Of a stretch of DNA of 18,040 bases, positions 1 through 7,816 are shown piece by piece (the first letter of the stretch is position 1; every line of letters begins with the position of its first letter). Made by a program: the position numbers and the translations under genes. Below the pieces are notes generated by a model. The model worked only from the letters and a program-made list of their open reading frames with translations, searched no databases and was not told where the DNA came from. Origin of the DNA: Spirochaetota bacterium (GTDB lineage Bacteria > Spirochaetota > JAGLSM01); the NCBI GenBank assembly GCA_023135745.1, contig JAGLSM010000004.1, positions 1-18,040 of the forward strand. Reading direction: 5' to 3'.

Positions 1-12
1 GGAGGCAAAAAC

Positions 13-156
13 ATGAAAAGGACTTATCAACCAAGTAATATTAAAAGAAACCGCAGATTTGGTTTTTTAAAGAGGATGAGTACAAAAAACGGGCAGGCTA
101 TTCTTAAAAGAAGAAGACTTAAAGGACGAAAAAGACTTTCAGCAGCTGATGAATAA
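13..156 (+). CDS. rpmH: 50S ribosomal protein L34
   Basis: A 47-residue, very basic protein beginning [18 protein letters not shown] and continuing with a [16 protein letters not shown] core, which is the canonical L34 sequence; it is a structural protein of the large ribosomal subunit. A strong Shine-Dalgarno (ggagg) lies at 1-5, seven bases before the ATG. Its last three codons overlap the start of rnpA by 8 nt in another frame, so the two are co-transcribed and probably translationally coupled. The upstream promoter, and dnaA/oriC which often neighbour this gene, lie outside the window. Too short for a 60-residue ORF cutoff but unambiguous. Confidence 0.97.
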   Translation: MKRTYQPSNIKRNRRFGFLKRMSTKNGQAILKRRRLKGRKRLSAADE

Positions 157-499
157 AAAACAGGCTGCTTTTACTAAATTAATGAGACTGAGAAAGAAAA
201 AGGAATTTGACAGCCTATTCAAAGAATCTACTAAAATCTTACAGAACGGATTTCTTATCAGACACAGGAAAAATTCAGCTTACATTTCCCGGCTGGGTAT
301 AATGATTGGGAAAAAGAAGGGTAACGCTGTGGAAAGAAACAGAATCCGAAGAATCGTACGGGAATCTTTCAGAAATAATCATGCGGATATGAATAACAGT
401 TACGACATACTTGTAAGCCTTAATGAAAACAAAAGGTCACAGAGCAAAAAAGAAGTAGCAGATGATTTTATGGAAGTCTTTGCTGCCTTTTTAAAATAA
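149..499 (+). CDS. rnpA: Ribonuclease P protein component
   Basis: The 116-residue protein subunit of RNase P, which helps the RNA subunit remove 5' leaders from precursor tRNAs. The diagnostic RNR motif is present as [18 protein letters not shown] around residues 58-75, preceded by the usual [11 protein letters not shown] segment. The length is normal for the family. The start ATG lies inside rpmH (8-nt overlap) with no good Shine-Dalgarno of its own, which fits translational coupling; a later ATG at codon 12 would also keep the core domain. The gene order rpmH-rnpA-yidC is widely conserved, but no yidD is seen between rnpA and yidC: the 65-nt gap contains only AT-rich sequence and the yidC ribosome binding site. 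Confidence 0.96.
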   Translation: MNKKQAAFTKLMRLRKKKEFDSLFKESTKILQNGFLIRHRKNSAYISRLGIMIGKKKGNAVERNRIRRIVRESFRNNHADMNNSYDILVSLNENKRSQSKKEVADDFMEVFAAFLK

Positions 500-564
500 G
501 TATGAAGTTCAGGCACATCTCATTTCTTTTAATTACATAAAAAAATATTATTGGAGAGTATTGT

Positions 565-2286
565 ATGAACAAGCGTTTATTTTTAGCATTGGGTCTTTGG
601 TTAATTCTTATAATAGTATGGAATTCGCTAAGTCCTAACAAAAAGAAAACTCCTGAAAAGAAGGACAACACAAAAGTAAGTCAAAAAACACTTGATAAGA
701 AAGATGCTGTAAAAAAGGGTTCAGCTAAAAACGTCAACATATTTAAGACGGTAAAAACAAAGAATGATTATAAAACATCACAGTATAGGGCTGCCAATGT
801 TGTTACAACTAATTTTATTGCGGGTTTAAATAAAATTGACGGAACTTTAGATTCAATTAAGTTTGTCAAATACAATGAAGCCGGGAAAAATATAAATTTC
901 ATTGAAAAGAATTTTAAATTTCTGAGAAATTTCAGGGTGAGTTTTTATGGTCTTTATGAGGCTGATAAGCAGTCTGAAATGGTTTTTAATCATAAAAAAG
1001 TAAGCGGTCTTGAACACGTTTTTCAAAAACAAATTGAAAATGGTTTTTTTCTGAATAAACGGTATAAATTTTATCCTGATAAAAATTATTTTGATCTTTA
1101 TATTGAGCTTATCAATCAAACCGGTAAGACTAAACGTCTTAGACGTAACAATAATGCGTACTCCCTGATATGGGGTTCAACAGTCAACTGGAAAAAAGAC
1201 AAAAAAACAAAAGGAATGTACGATAATCTGGAGCTCATATACTATGGGGATGACGGAGATCTTGAAGAAATTGATGATAATAAGACTCCTGTTAACGCGT
1301 TTAGATGGGTTGGTATGCACGACAGGTATTTTTTACTTGCTGTAATTCCGGTAGATAAGTCGGGTAATTTTCTTTCTAAAAAAGATATAAGTTCGGCATC
1401 AGTTAATATAGATAAAAAAAAGAACCACAAGAGTTTTGCGCTCAACAGGGCCGAACTTACACTGGATAACAGAGAAACAAGGGTTGACAGGTACAGGATA
1501 TTCATTGGGCCGAAAAAACATGCTCTTTTAACTGATGATAGTGTTGTTCAGTACAATCTGGACAAGATTTTCACGGGATTTTTTATTATAAAAGTTATAG
1601 GGATACTGATTGAAAAACTCATGTATTTTGTACACGCCGGATTTCTCAATTTTGGTCTTGTTATTATACTTGTTACCCTGATTATAAAGCTTGCACTTCA
1701 TCCGCTTACTAAAAAAAGCACCTCTTCAATGAAGAAAATGCAATTGCTTCAGCCTAAAATAAATGCTATAAAAGAACAGTATAAGGGTGATCCAAAGGTT
1801 ATGAATGCCAAAATGATGGCTCTTTATAAGACTGAAAAAATCAATCCCATGGGTGGATGTCTGCCGCTTCTTCTGCAGATGCCGATTTTCTTTGCTCTGT
1901 ACAGGGTAATTCCACGGATGATTGATTTAAAAGACGCTCATTTTCTATGGATAAAGGATCTGTCAATGCCGGATACCATTATGAAAATTGATGCTTTGAA
2001 AAATGTACCGTTATTACCCGCAACAATTAATATACTGCCGCTTATTATGACAGTTTTTTCATTGTGGCAGTCAAAAATTTCGATGGCATCTCAAAGCGGA
2101 GGCAGCGATAAACAAAATCAGCAGAATAAAATGATGATGATGATGCCTCTTATATTCCTCTTTATACTCTGGAATATGCCCAGTGGACTTGTACTCTACT
2201 GGACGGTTCAGACACTTGTTGCAATTGTACAGCAGGTATTTGTTAATAAAAAATTTGATACACCGGCGCCGGTGCCTGCAAAATAA
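565..2286 (+). CDS. yidC: Membrane protein insertase YidC
   Basis: A 573-residue insertase that places proteins into the inner membrane, alone or with SecYEG. An N-terminal anchor (residues about 4-21) precedes a Lys-rich linker and a large periplasmic domain (about 60-335) typical of Gram-negative YidC. The conserved membrane core begins near residue 345. Its signatures are IIKLALHPLTKKSTSSMKKM with the basic residue of the hydrophilic groove, the cytoplasmic coiled region QPKINAIKEQYKGDP, and NPMGGCLPLLLQMPIFFALY. The last segments end with MPSGLVLYWTVQTLVAIVQQ. The start is supported by gagag a few bases upstream. It belongs to the rpmH-rnpA-yidC-jag cluster. Confidence 0.96.
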   Translation: MNKRLFLALGLWLILIIVWNSLSPNKKKTPEKKDNTKVSQKTLDKKDAVKKGSAKNVNIFKTVKTKNDYKTSQYRAANVVTTNFIAGLNKIDGTLDSIKFVKYNEAGKNINFIEKNFKFLRNFRVSFYGLYEADKQSEMVFNHKKVSGLEHVFQKQIENGFFLNKRYKFYPDKNYFDLYIELINQTGKTKRLRRNNNAYSLIWGSTVNWKKDKKTKGMYDNLELIYYGDDGDLEEIDDNKTPVNAFRWVGMHDRYFLLAVIPVDKSGNFLSKKDISSASVNIDKKKNHKSFALNRAELTLDNRETRVDRYRIFIGPKKHALLTDDSVVQYNLDKIFTGFFIIKVIGILIEKLMYFVHAGFLNFGLVIILVTLIIKLALHPLTKKSTSSMKKMQLLQPKINAIKEQYKGDPKVMNAKMMALYKTEKINPMGGCLPLLLQMPIFFALYRVIPRMIDLKDAHFLWIKDLSMPDTIMKIDALKNVPLLPATINILPLIMTVFSLWQSKISMASQSGGSDKQNQQNKMMMMMPLIFLFILWNMPSGLVLYWTVQTLVAIVQQVFVNKKFDTPAPVPAK

Positions 2287-2300
2287 GGGAAATTAAAATT

Positions 2301-2365
2301 GTCCTGACACGTCGGGATTGCGGGCATAGAGCGGTGAATCCCGATGCATCGGGATTAGGGGTACT
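2301..2365. repeat. Palindromic element between yidC and jag
   Basis: A perfect 20-nt palindrome, aatcccgatgcatcgggatt, lies at 2337-2356. A third matching half-arm, cgggatt, lies at 2313-2319, so two mutually exclusive hairpins can form: 2313-2319 with 2337-2343, or the palindrome on itself. It sits 25 nt before the jag start and just upstream of its ribosome binding site. There is no following T-run, so it does not look like a simple terminator. It could be a REP-like repeat or an RNA structure that sets jag expression. A partly matching stretch (aatcccgat then ttggg) is at 15235-15251. Confidence 0.6.
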
Positions 2366-2381
2366 CATAAGGAGAGATATA

Positions 2382-3122
2382 ATGATTACGAAAGAATTTG
2401 AAGGTAAAAATGAAAAGGCGGCAATAAAAAAAGCTGTGGTAGAAACCGGTCTCCCGGAGGAAAAATTAAAAATAGAAGTATTAAAAAAAGGAAAGAGCGG
2501 TTTTATGGGAATGGGTGATAAAGAAGGTGCCCTTATTTCGGTTAGTTATGATGAAAATGTTTCTGATGAGATAGAATCATCCCAGGAAGCTCCCTTAAAT
2601 GATAAATCTGATGACAATGAAAATGAGAAAAAAGAGAGACCTGAAAGAACGCCCGCAAATAAAAAAGACAGGGATGAATACGAAGATGCTATTCTTGATT
2701 TTCTTGAAGAACTCTTCACCAAGATGGACCTTGAAGTTGATCTATGGATAAAAGACCATTATGAAGACAAGGTTTTTGTAGAAATGAAAAGCCCAAGTTC
2801 TGCGTTGATAATTGGAAAAAGAGGAAAAACTCTCGAAGCCTTGCAGCTTTTAACTAATATTGCTGCTTCCAGAAAGATCAATGTTAATCTGAAAGCGGTT
2901 GTAGATATTGAAGGATATAGAGATAAAAGACAGGGTTCTTTGAATGAACTCGCGCTTAGAGTTGCCTCCGAGGTAAGAAAAAGTAAAAAAAGTAAATTTC
3001 TTGAACCAATGAATCCATTTGAACGCAGGTTAATTCATATGGCTCTACAGGATGTTGAAGATATTGAAACCATGAGCGAAGGAGAGGGAATTTACAGGAA
3101 AGTAAAAATTTCTCTCAAATAA
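2382..3122 (+). CDS. jag: RNA-binding protein Jag/KhpB (EloR)
   Basis: A 246-residue cytoplasmic RNA-binding protein. The Jag_N domain is at residues 1-55 (ITKEFEGKNEKAAIKKAV, then GKSGFMGMG). An acidic, Lys/Glu-rich linker follows (about 60-105). Next come a KH domain with the GKRGKT form of the GxxG loop (about 150-155) and a C-terminal R3H domain (NPFERRLIHMALQDVEDIET). In Firmicutes the family acts with KhpA in cell-wall and division control; its location next to yidC is conserved. I chose ATG 2382 because ggagag at 2371-2376 is correctly spaced and MITKEFEGK is the family N-terminus. A longer in-frame start at 2334 would read through the palindromic element. Confidence 0.93.
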   Translation: MITKEFEGKNEKAAIKKAVVETGLPEEKLKIEVLKKGKSGFMGMGDKEGALISVSYDENVSDEIESSQEAPLNDKSDDNENEKKERPERTPANKKDRDEYEDAILDFLEELFTKMDLEVDLWIKDHYEDKVFVEMKSPSSALIIGKRGKTLEALQLLTNIAASRKINVNLKAVVDIEGYRDKRQGSLNELALRVASEVRKSKKSKFLEPMNPFERRLIHMALQDVEDIETMSEGEGIYRKVKISLK

Positions 3123-3218
3123 AAAGAGATTTTCCAGGTAGTTGCATATAAATTGCATAATTAAATAGTTAGCGGAGCTGACAGTTTAATCATGTTAAAA
3201 AAGTTTTTAAGGCTTCAG

Positions 3219-4238
3219 ATGGAAAAAACATTAATTATTCCTGCCGCAGATGATTTTCATGTTCATTTAAGGCAGGGAGACCTCTTAAAAAATGTAGTTC
3301 CTCTTGTAATATCCGGTGGTGCCGCGAGAGTCATGGTGATGCCTAATACCACTCCGCCGGTTTACACTTCTCTTGATGCAGCTGATTACAAATCCGAGCT
3401 GCAGAAATCTGCTCCGCAAACAGAATTTCTCATGACTATGTATCTTAAAAGTACATTAACAGAAACCGAAATAAAAGCTGCTAAAAATAATGGGGTACTC
3501 GCGTTAAAGCTGTATCCAAAAGGGGTAACTACAAACTCAGAAGAGGGTGTATCGGGTTTTGAGGATCTTTATCCTGTTTTTGAAAACATGCAGGAATACG
3601 GACTTGTCTTAAGCATTCACGGTGAGTTACCTTATGATACCGGGCAAAATATTTGTGTAATGAATGCTGAAGAAAAATTTTTGCCGTATCTTACTAAGCT
3701 TCATAAGGATTTTCCTTCGCTTAAAATTGTACTTGAACATGTATCATCAAAGGCTGCTGTGGATTTTATCAAAAATTCAGGTCCTGAAGTGGCTGCAACC
3801 ATTACTCCGCATCATCTTGAATTGACCGTTGATGACTGGGCAAGAAATTTTCATAATTACTGCAAGCCTGTAGCGAAATATCCGGAGGACCGGGAGGCTT
3901 TAAGACAGGTTGTAATAGAAGGAAATTCAAAATTTTTCCTTGGTTCTGATTCAGCTCCACACCTTAAAAGTAAAAAAGATATTGCGAAACCAGCTGCCGG
4001 CATATTCACAACACCTCTGTTAATGGTATATCTTGCCGATACTTTTGACAGACTGGGATGTCTTGATAAACTAAAGGATTTTTCTTCTACATTTGGCAGA
4101 ACCTTTTATGATCTTCCTGAGAATAAAAAGACAATCAAACTTATTAAAGAGGAACAGGTTGTTCCTGATGAATACAATGGGATTGTTCCATTTAGAGCAG
4201 GTGAGATACTGTCTTTCAGAATTGAAGTAGATGTCTAA
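3219..4238 (+). CDS. pyrC: Dihydroorotase, PyrC (type II) family
   Basis: Catalyses the reversible cyclisation of carbamoyl aspartate to dihydroorotate in pyrimidine synthesis. This is the short homodimeric PyrC type (about 340 residues). Visible signatures are the HVH metal pair followed by LRQGD (residues 14-16), the lysine of ALKLYPKGVTTNS that is carboxylated to bridge the zincs, His of SIHGE, His of VLEHVSSKAA, TPHHL, and Asp of GSDSAPH. The start is ambiguous: ATG 3192 has only a distant ggag, while ATG 3219 has taagg at a good distance and puts HVH where the family has it, so I prefer 3219. A second, degenerate copy of its 3' end lies at 6504-6589. Confidence 0.93.
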   Translation: MEKTLIIPAADDFHVHLRQGDLLKNVVPLVISGGAARVMVMPNTTPPVYTSLDAADYKSELQKSAPQTEFLMTMYLKSTLTETEIKAAKNNGVLALKLYPKGVTTNSEEGVSGFEDLYPVFENMQEYGLVLSIHGELPYDTGQNICVMNAEEKFLPYLTKLHKDFPSLKIVLEHVSSKAAVDFIKNSGPEVAATITPHHLELTVDDWARNFHNYCKPVAKYPEDREALRQVVIEGNSKFFLGSDSAPHLKSKKDIAKPAAGIFTTPLLMVYLADTFDRLGCLDKLKDFSSTFGRTFYDLPENKKTIKLIKEEQVVPDEYNGIVPFRAGEILSFRIEVDV

Positions 4239-4264
4239 CGTTTCAATATCATAATAAAATAACA

Positions 4265-4304
4265 ATTTATGTAGGGGCAAATAATAATTTACCCCTACAT
4301 AAAT
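4265..4304. terminator. Long hairpin between converging genes (bidirectional terminator)
   Basis: A 13-bp perfect stem pairs atttatgtagggg (4265-4277) with cccctacataaat (4292-4304) around an AT-rich loop. It lies between the stops of pyrC (+) and the lipoprotein gene (-), the position expected for a shared terminator. The core resembles the widespread gtagggg...cccctac palindromic repeats of many bacterial genomes, so this may be a captured repeat now acting as a terminator. Confidence 0.7.
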
Positions 4305-4308
4305 CATC

Positions 4309-5421
4309 TTAGTTTTCTATCACTGAGATATAATAATCTCCACTAGAGGAGCTTCCAAAGCTTGTCACTTTAATAAAATAAGCTGCATTTGAAGGACATG
4401 ACCATGTGGTGATTTTTGAAAATGTGTTTACTCCACCATCGTCATTAGAAATTATAAACGAACCGTCAGCTGCATATAAATACAGGTATGAATCAAAATC
4501 ATTACCAGCGGTGCTGGTTTCTATTGTATAATTATTGCCTGCTGTTCCAACAAAACTAATCCAGTCTTGATCGCTTGCAGGATTGATGGAATGAAACTGT
4601 TTGTTTGCTATTCCGAATGAAATAGGTTTGGCCTCAGCTTGGCTATTATCAGGTTCTGCTGTGTCTGTTGGGATGCTGCCTTGATCTATTATCGCAACTT
4701 TATATCCGCCGGTATTATAGGAATTTAGGCGAATATAATAATTCCCACTAGTTGAGCAGTTAAAATCATAATACAAACTGCTGCCGCTTCCACTTGTCCA
4801 TGCAAGACTGTTTTGACTGCTGTTATATAGGGTCATATCCAAATAGTCGATTGAATTAGAGGGATTTACAGCTGAAAACTGAATTCGATATTGACGGCCT
4901 AAGTTTGCAGAAAAGACAAGATAATCTGTATCATTTTGCGGATAAATGCTATGTGTTTGCTCATTTCCGATTCCAACCAGTATGCTTGATGCGGAACTAA
5001 AATCATTATTACTTTCATACTCATCTGGAAGTATTGTAACTTCCGGAATGTATCTTGATAAATCAATGTATTCTGAATAGTAACCACTTGCTGTCCATTT
5101 ATTCATATAGAAATTATTTTCATCGGACTTTGTGTATTGATATGTATCATTGTTCATAACCAGATAGTTCGTATTAACAAACCACTCACTACTTATTGTA
5201 TTTCCAGTCATACTTATATTTGTGTATTTTGTATATGATCCATTTGAATTGAACTTGTAAATTTTTGTCATTGTGTCTGACGCATAATTAACTATCCAGG
5301 TTCCAGATAACCAGGTTGGGTATTCTTTAGTTTTAGTGGTAATTATTTTTTCGTCAAACAAATCGGAGCACGCTGTCATTGTTAAAATAAAAACCAGCAA
5401 GATGAATATTAATTTTTTCAT
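4309..5421 (-). CDS. Lipoprotein with two PPC-type beta-sandwich domains
   Basis: A 370-residue predicted lipoprotein. The signal peptide MKKLIFILLVFILTMTAC ends in a lipobox-like MTAC, with Cys18 as the lipidated residue. A small N-terminal domain (about 33-105) has the WLSGTWIVNY...FNSNGSYTKY pattern of lipocalin-like folds. Two repeats follow that match bacterial pre-peptidase C-terminal (PPC) domains: about 133-246 (DEYESNNDFSSASS...NDTDYLVFSANLG) and 255-369 (AEPDNSQAEAKPI...SDQDWISFVGTAG), each with the asymmetric D-W/Y-F signature. No catalytic domain is visible, so this is likely an adhesive or structural envelope protein rather than a protease. ATG 5421 was chosen over 5433 because ggagg lies directly before it. 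It probably shares a transcript with the barrel gene 31 nt upstream. Confidence 0.78.
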   Translation of the reverse strand: MKKLIFILLVFILTMTACSDLFDEKIITTKTKEYPTWLSGTWIVNYASDTMTKIYKFNSNGSYTKYTNISMTGNTISSEWFVNTNYLVMNNDTYQYTKSDENNFYMNKWTASGYYSEYIDLSRYIPEVTILPDEYESNNDFSSASSILVGIGNEQTHSIYPQNDTDYLVFSANLGRQYRIQFSAVNPSNSIDYLDMTLYNSSQNSLAWTSGSGSSLYYDFNCSTSGNYYIRLNSYNTGGYKVAIIDQGSIPTDTAEPDNSQAEAKPISFGIANKQFHSINPASDQDWISFVGTAGNNYTIETSTAGNDFDSYLYLYAADGSFIISNDDGGVNTFSKITTWSCPSNAAYFIKVTSFGSSSSGDYYISVIEN

Positions 5422-5452
5422 ATTTTCCTCCATTTTTGTTTTCTAATTTTTT

Positions 5453-6181
5453 TTATAAGATGAATTTAAGGTTGACTGAAGTTATCCAGCCACTTAAAGG
5501 AAATTCCAAATATTCAACCGTGGTTGAAGTAGAATCTAGATATCTTTTACCTTCGCGTTTTACTACCAATGGAATGCTGATATAAACAAGATCCAATCCC
5601 AGAGAAACTTTTTTACCGAGGGCAAATTCTGTACCAATAAGGAAATTATAGCCCATTGTAAAGTCAGTGTACTCTCGATCAAATGAGCTTGGTTTATCTA
5701 AAGTGCCGGTTAGAGAATTGAATACTGAGCCTTTTTCAGTATATGTGGCTGATGTAAAGTTTATACCGACTCCAAGTCTAATGAATTCATTGCGGATACC
5801 TATATAGATTGGGACTGACATAAAACCAAAACTTCTTTCTGATATCACATTCATGGAAAGGCTGTCATCTAGATATTGACTTTGTCCACCAAAAGCTTTT
5901 GCATATATGAAATCTCCTTGAATAAAAATATTCCTGGTTAGATTTATTTCCATGGTTAAGCCAAAAGTAACATTTTTGGGAGTTTCTGCTAAAGTGAAAC
6001 TGTCTCCGGTATTAGTCAAATATTGCTGCAAATTTGCATTGTCTTCAAGTATACCAAAGGCTAATGGCAGTGACAAAGATTCTGGTGTTATTCCTGTAGT
6101 TACTCCGATACTGATATTGAGTGGAAATAAGTTAAGGCATGGTAAGATTAATAAGATAATAAATACTATTCTTCTTTTCAT
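5453..6181 (-). CDS. Outer-membrane beta-barrel family protein
   Basis: A 242-residue protein with a cleavable signal peptide (MKRRIVFIILLILPCLNLFPL). Alternating amphipathic strands follow, such as NVTFGLTMEINLTRNIFIQGDFIYA, FGFMSVPIYIGIRNEFIRLGVG and GTEFALGKKVSLGLDLVYI. It ends in a hydrophobic strand, ITSVNLKFIL. The length and pattern fit an 8-strand OmpW/OmpA-like barrel of the generic outer-membrane beta-barrel superfamily; no specific function can be assigned. A ggag motif lies seven bases before the ATG. It is the first gene of a probable two-gene unit with the PPC lipoprotein. It shares the fold class but little obvious sequence with the barrel pair at 7817-9117. Confidence 0.7.
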   Translation of the reverse strand: MKRRIVFIILLILPCLNLFPLNISIGVTTGITPESLSLPLAFGILEDNANLQQYLTNTGDSFTLAETPKNVTFGLTMEINLTRNIFIQGDFIYAKAFGGQSQYLDDSLSMNVISERSFGFMSVPIYIGIRNEFIRLGVGINFTSATYTEKGSVFNSLTGTLDKPSSFDREYTDFTMGYNFLIGTEFALGKKVSLGLDLVYISIPLVVKREGKRYLDSTSTTVEYLEFPLSGWITSVNLKFIL

Positions 6182-6434
6182 AATAGGTCTCCAATTTTTA
6201 TTCTGTTTATATAATTATGTACGTCTGAGAAACAAAAAGGGGCCATTATATGAGGATTTTTTTATTTTTTCTTTTTAAGGATAAGAATACAAAATTAGTA
6301 ATAGAGCTTGGAATTAATTTTATTGGACAAAAGTTTTTTATCCTCAGGAGAATAAAAATGGGTGGAAAGTGATTTTTCTCGTGAAAAGGAACAATGAAGG
6401 ATTTAGTATTTTAAAAATCATAAAAAGATAATTA
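6182..6434. other. AT-rich spacer upstream of the barrel gene
   Basis: The 482-nt gene-free stretch 6182-6663 starts with this AT-rich spacer. On the minus strand TATAAT (6245-6250) could be the -10 box for the barrel/lipoprotein unit, but no convincing -35 box accompanies it. I see no gene or RNA here. The rest of the stretch holds the two gene remnants described separately and the ribosome binding site of the next gene. Confidence 0.4.
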
Positions 6435-6505
6435 TCACTCACCGATAATTTTAACAAGTACCCTTTTTTTTCTCTTTCCGTCAAATTCTCCATAGAATAT
6501 TCTTT
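6435..6505 (-). pseudogene. Remnant of a second yjbQ: last 22 codons plus stop
   Basis: On the minus strand this reads R-I-F-Y-G-E-F-D...V-K-I-I-G-E then TGA, identical over 22 residues to the C-terminus encoded by the intact yjbQ at 9286-9354. The two DNA stretches align without gaps. All eight differences I count are synonymous, including TAA to TGA at the stop. So the fragment diverged while still part of a working gene and was truncated later. Homology stops at about 6505, where it meets the pyrC remnant. It has no start, no 5' part and presumably no function. Confidence 0.88.
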
Positions 6506-6589
6506 AGAAAAGAACAGATTGTCCCTGATGAAATTTGTGGGATTGTTCCATTCAGGGCAGGTGAGACACTGTCTTTTAAAATCAGGTAG
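6504..6589 (+). pseudogene. Remnant of a second pyrC: C-terminal codons
   Basis: Reads K-E-Q-I-V-P-D-E-I-C-G-I-V-P-F-R-A-G-E-T then LSFKIR and stop, matching the end of the intact PyrC (EEQVVPDEYNGIVPFRAGEI...). Bases 6511-6580 align without gaps to 4151-4220, with about 13 mismatches in 70. A one-base deletion near 6584 then brings the stop forward, and weak similarity continues to about 6599. It begins where the yjbQ remnant ends, with a few bases of shared TT/A-rich sequence at the join. It is the other half of the recombination scar. Confidence 0.87.
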
Positions 6590-6663
6590 ATACTTAACAT
6601 TTTATTTTATAATTTTTTCTATCATTTTTAAAAAATTTTCCGTTAATATTATCAGGAGGCCCT

Positions 6664-7770
6664 ATGCAAGTTTTAATTACCGGCGTTTCTTCCGGAATCG
6701 GTTATTATTGCGCACTTGTTTTTGCCCAAAATGGATACCATGTCTGGGGGACTATTCGTAAAACCTCCAAAGTACCAAAATTTCCTAAAGAAATCACAAA
6801 AAACATTACTCTTATTTATATGGATATTACTTCAGACAGCTCAGTAAGTCAGGGAATACATAAAATTTATGATAAAACAAAAGGAAATATTGATCTCCTT
6901 ATTAATAACGCAGGTCATATTATTAGTGGTTCAATAGAAGAAACAAGTCTTTCACAGAGCATTGATCTTTTTCAGGTAAATTTCTTTGGCCATCTCAGGG
7001 TTCTCAAAGAGGTTATCCATATAATGCGTGCCTGGGGAAAAGGCAAAATCATAAACATTAACGCACTCTCAGTACATTTTCCGGTACCCTTTTACGCGCA
7101 CTACGCGGCAACGAAATCAGCTTTTGAATCAGTCAGTAAGGTATTACGATTGGAGCTTAGAGCATTCAACATCCAAACAACTTCCATTTTATCAGGGTGG
7201 ATTAAAACAAATTTTATCCATAAAACAAAAGCATACCTTGCAGCTGAAAAATATTCAAGTTATGGCAGGTATTTTCACCAAATTCAAAAACAAGTCCAAC
7301 GTTCGCTGACAAACGGTATTGATCCTAATAAACTGGCTGTCAGGATACTTAAAATAGCTGGAAGTAAAAAGCTAAAACCACACTACTACTTTTCGAGTTT
7401 TATGGAAACATTTAAAACCAGCTTAAGCTGGTTTACTACAACAAGGATTGTAGAAATACTTGAAGTATTTTACTTTAAATTACTAAATAAAAGAAGACAT
7501 TCCCGTCTGCCTGTAAACAAATTGATAGATATGTCATCAAATAATCGAATATACCAGATACATTTGATTAATATATCCAGAAAGGGATTATTATGCAACT
7601 ATCTGACGGTTAAACCAATTTTACGACAATCTATTACTATTTTAACGCAAGACATTCCTGTCCGACATTTTTTTATTAGAAAAAAGCATAAAACCGTGCG
7701 TATTGTATTTCGAAAAAAATTATCAAAAACAGATTTTTCCATCTTAGGAAAGCAGCTTTCTGAGTTATAA
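6664..7770 (+). CDS. Short-chain dehydrogenase fused to a C-terminal PilZ domain
   Basis: A 368-residue two-domain protein. Residues 1 to about 250 form a classical SDR: the nucleotide-binding TGVSSGIG (6-13), acidic MDIT (53-56), NNAG (81-84) and the catalytic YAATK (Tyr147, Lys151). Ser136 is the likely catalytic serine, although it lies 11 rather than the usual 13 residues before Tyr. Residues about 276-368 look like a PilZ cyclic-di-GMP-binding domain, with RRHSR (277-281, RxxxR) followed by NISRKG (303-308, D/NxSxxG) and a closing VRIVFRKKLSKTDFSIL strand-helix. The inference is an NAD(P)-dependent oxidoreductase gated by cyclic-di-GMP; the substrate is unknown. An aggagg lies at 6654-6659, four bases before the ATG. 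The gene is transcribed alone and closed by a strong terminator. Confidence 0.85.
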   Translation: MQVLITGVSSGIGYYCALVFAQNGYHVWGTIRKTSKVPKFPKEITKNITLIYMDITSDSSVSQGIHKIYDKTKGNIDLLINNAGHIISGSIEETSLSQSIDLFQVNFFGHLRVLKEVIHIMRAWGKGKIININALSVHFPVPFYAHYAATKSAFESVSKVLRLELRAFNIQTTSILSGWIKTNFIHKTKAYLAAEKYSSYGRYFHQIQKQVQRSLTNGIDPNKLAVRILKIAGSKKLKPHYYFSSFMETFKTSLSWFTTTRIVEILEVFYFKLLNKRRHSRLPVNKLIDMSSNNRIYQIHLINISRKGLLCNYLTVKPILRQSITILTQDIPVRHFFIRKKHKTVRIVFRKKLSKTDFSILGKQLSEL

Positions 7771-7804
7771 AAAAAGCAGGCAGTTTATCTGCCTGCTTTT
7801 TTTA
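7769..7804. terminator. Bidirectional intrinsic terminator
   Basis: A perfect 9-bp GC-rich stem (agcaggcag 7775-7783, ctgcctgct 7789-7797) with a 5-nt loop is flanked by an A-run on the left and a T-run on the right. It can therefore stop transcription in both directions. It sits between the stops of the SDR-PilZ gene (+) and the barrel gene (-). Confidence 0.92.
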
Positions 7805-7816
7805 TTAATCTGAAAT

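Noticed and set aside
4309..5421. Protease function for the PPC lipoprotein
   Set aside because: PPC domains often accompany peptidases, but no catalytic domain or active-site motif is present here.
6519..6761. 80-residue + frame beginning in the scar region
   Set aside because: It is out of frame with both remnants, overlaps the start of the SDR-PilZ gene and has no ribosome binding site or recognisable sequence.
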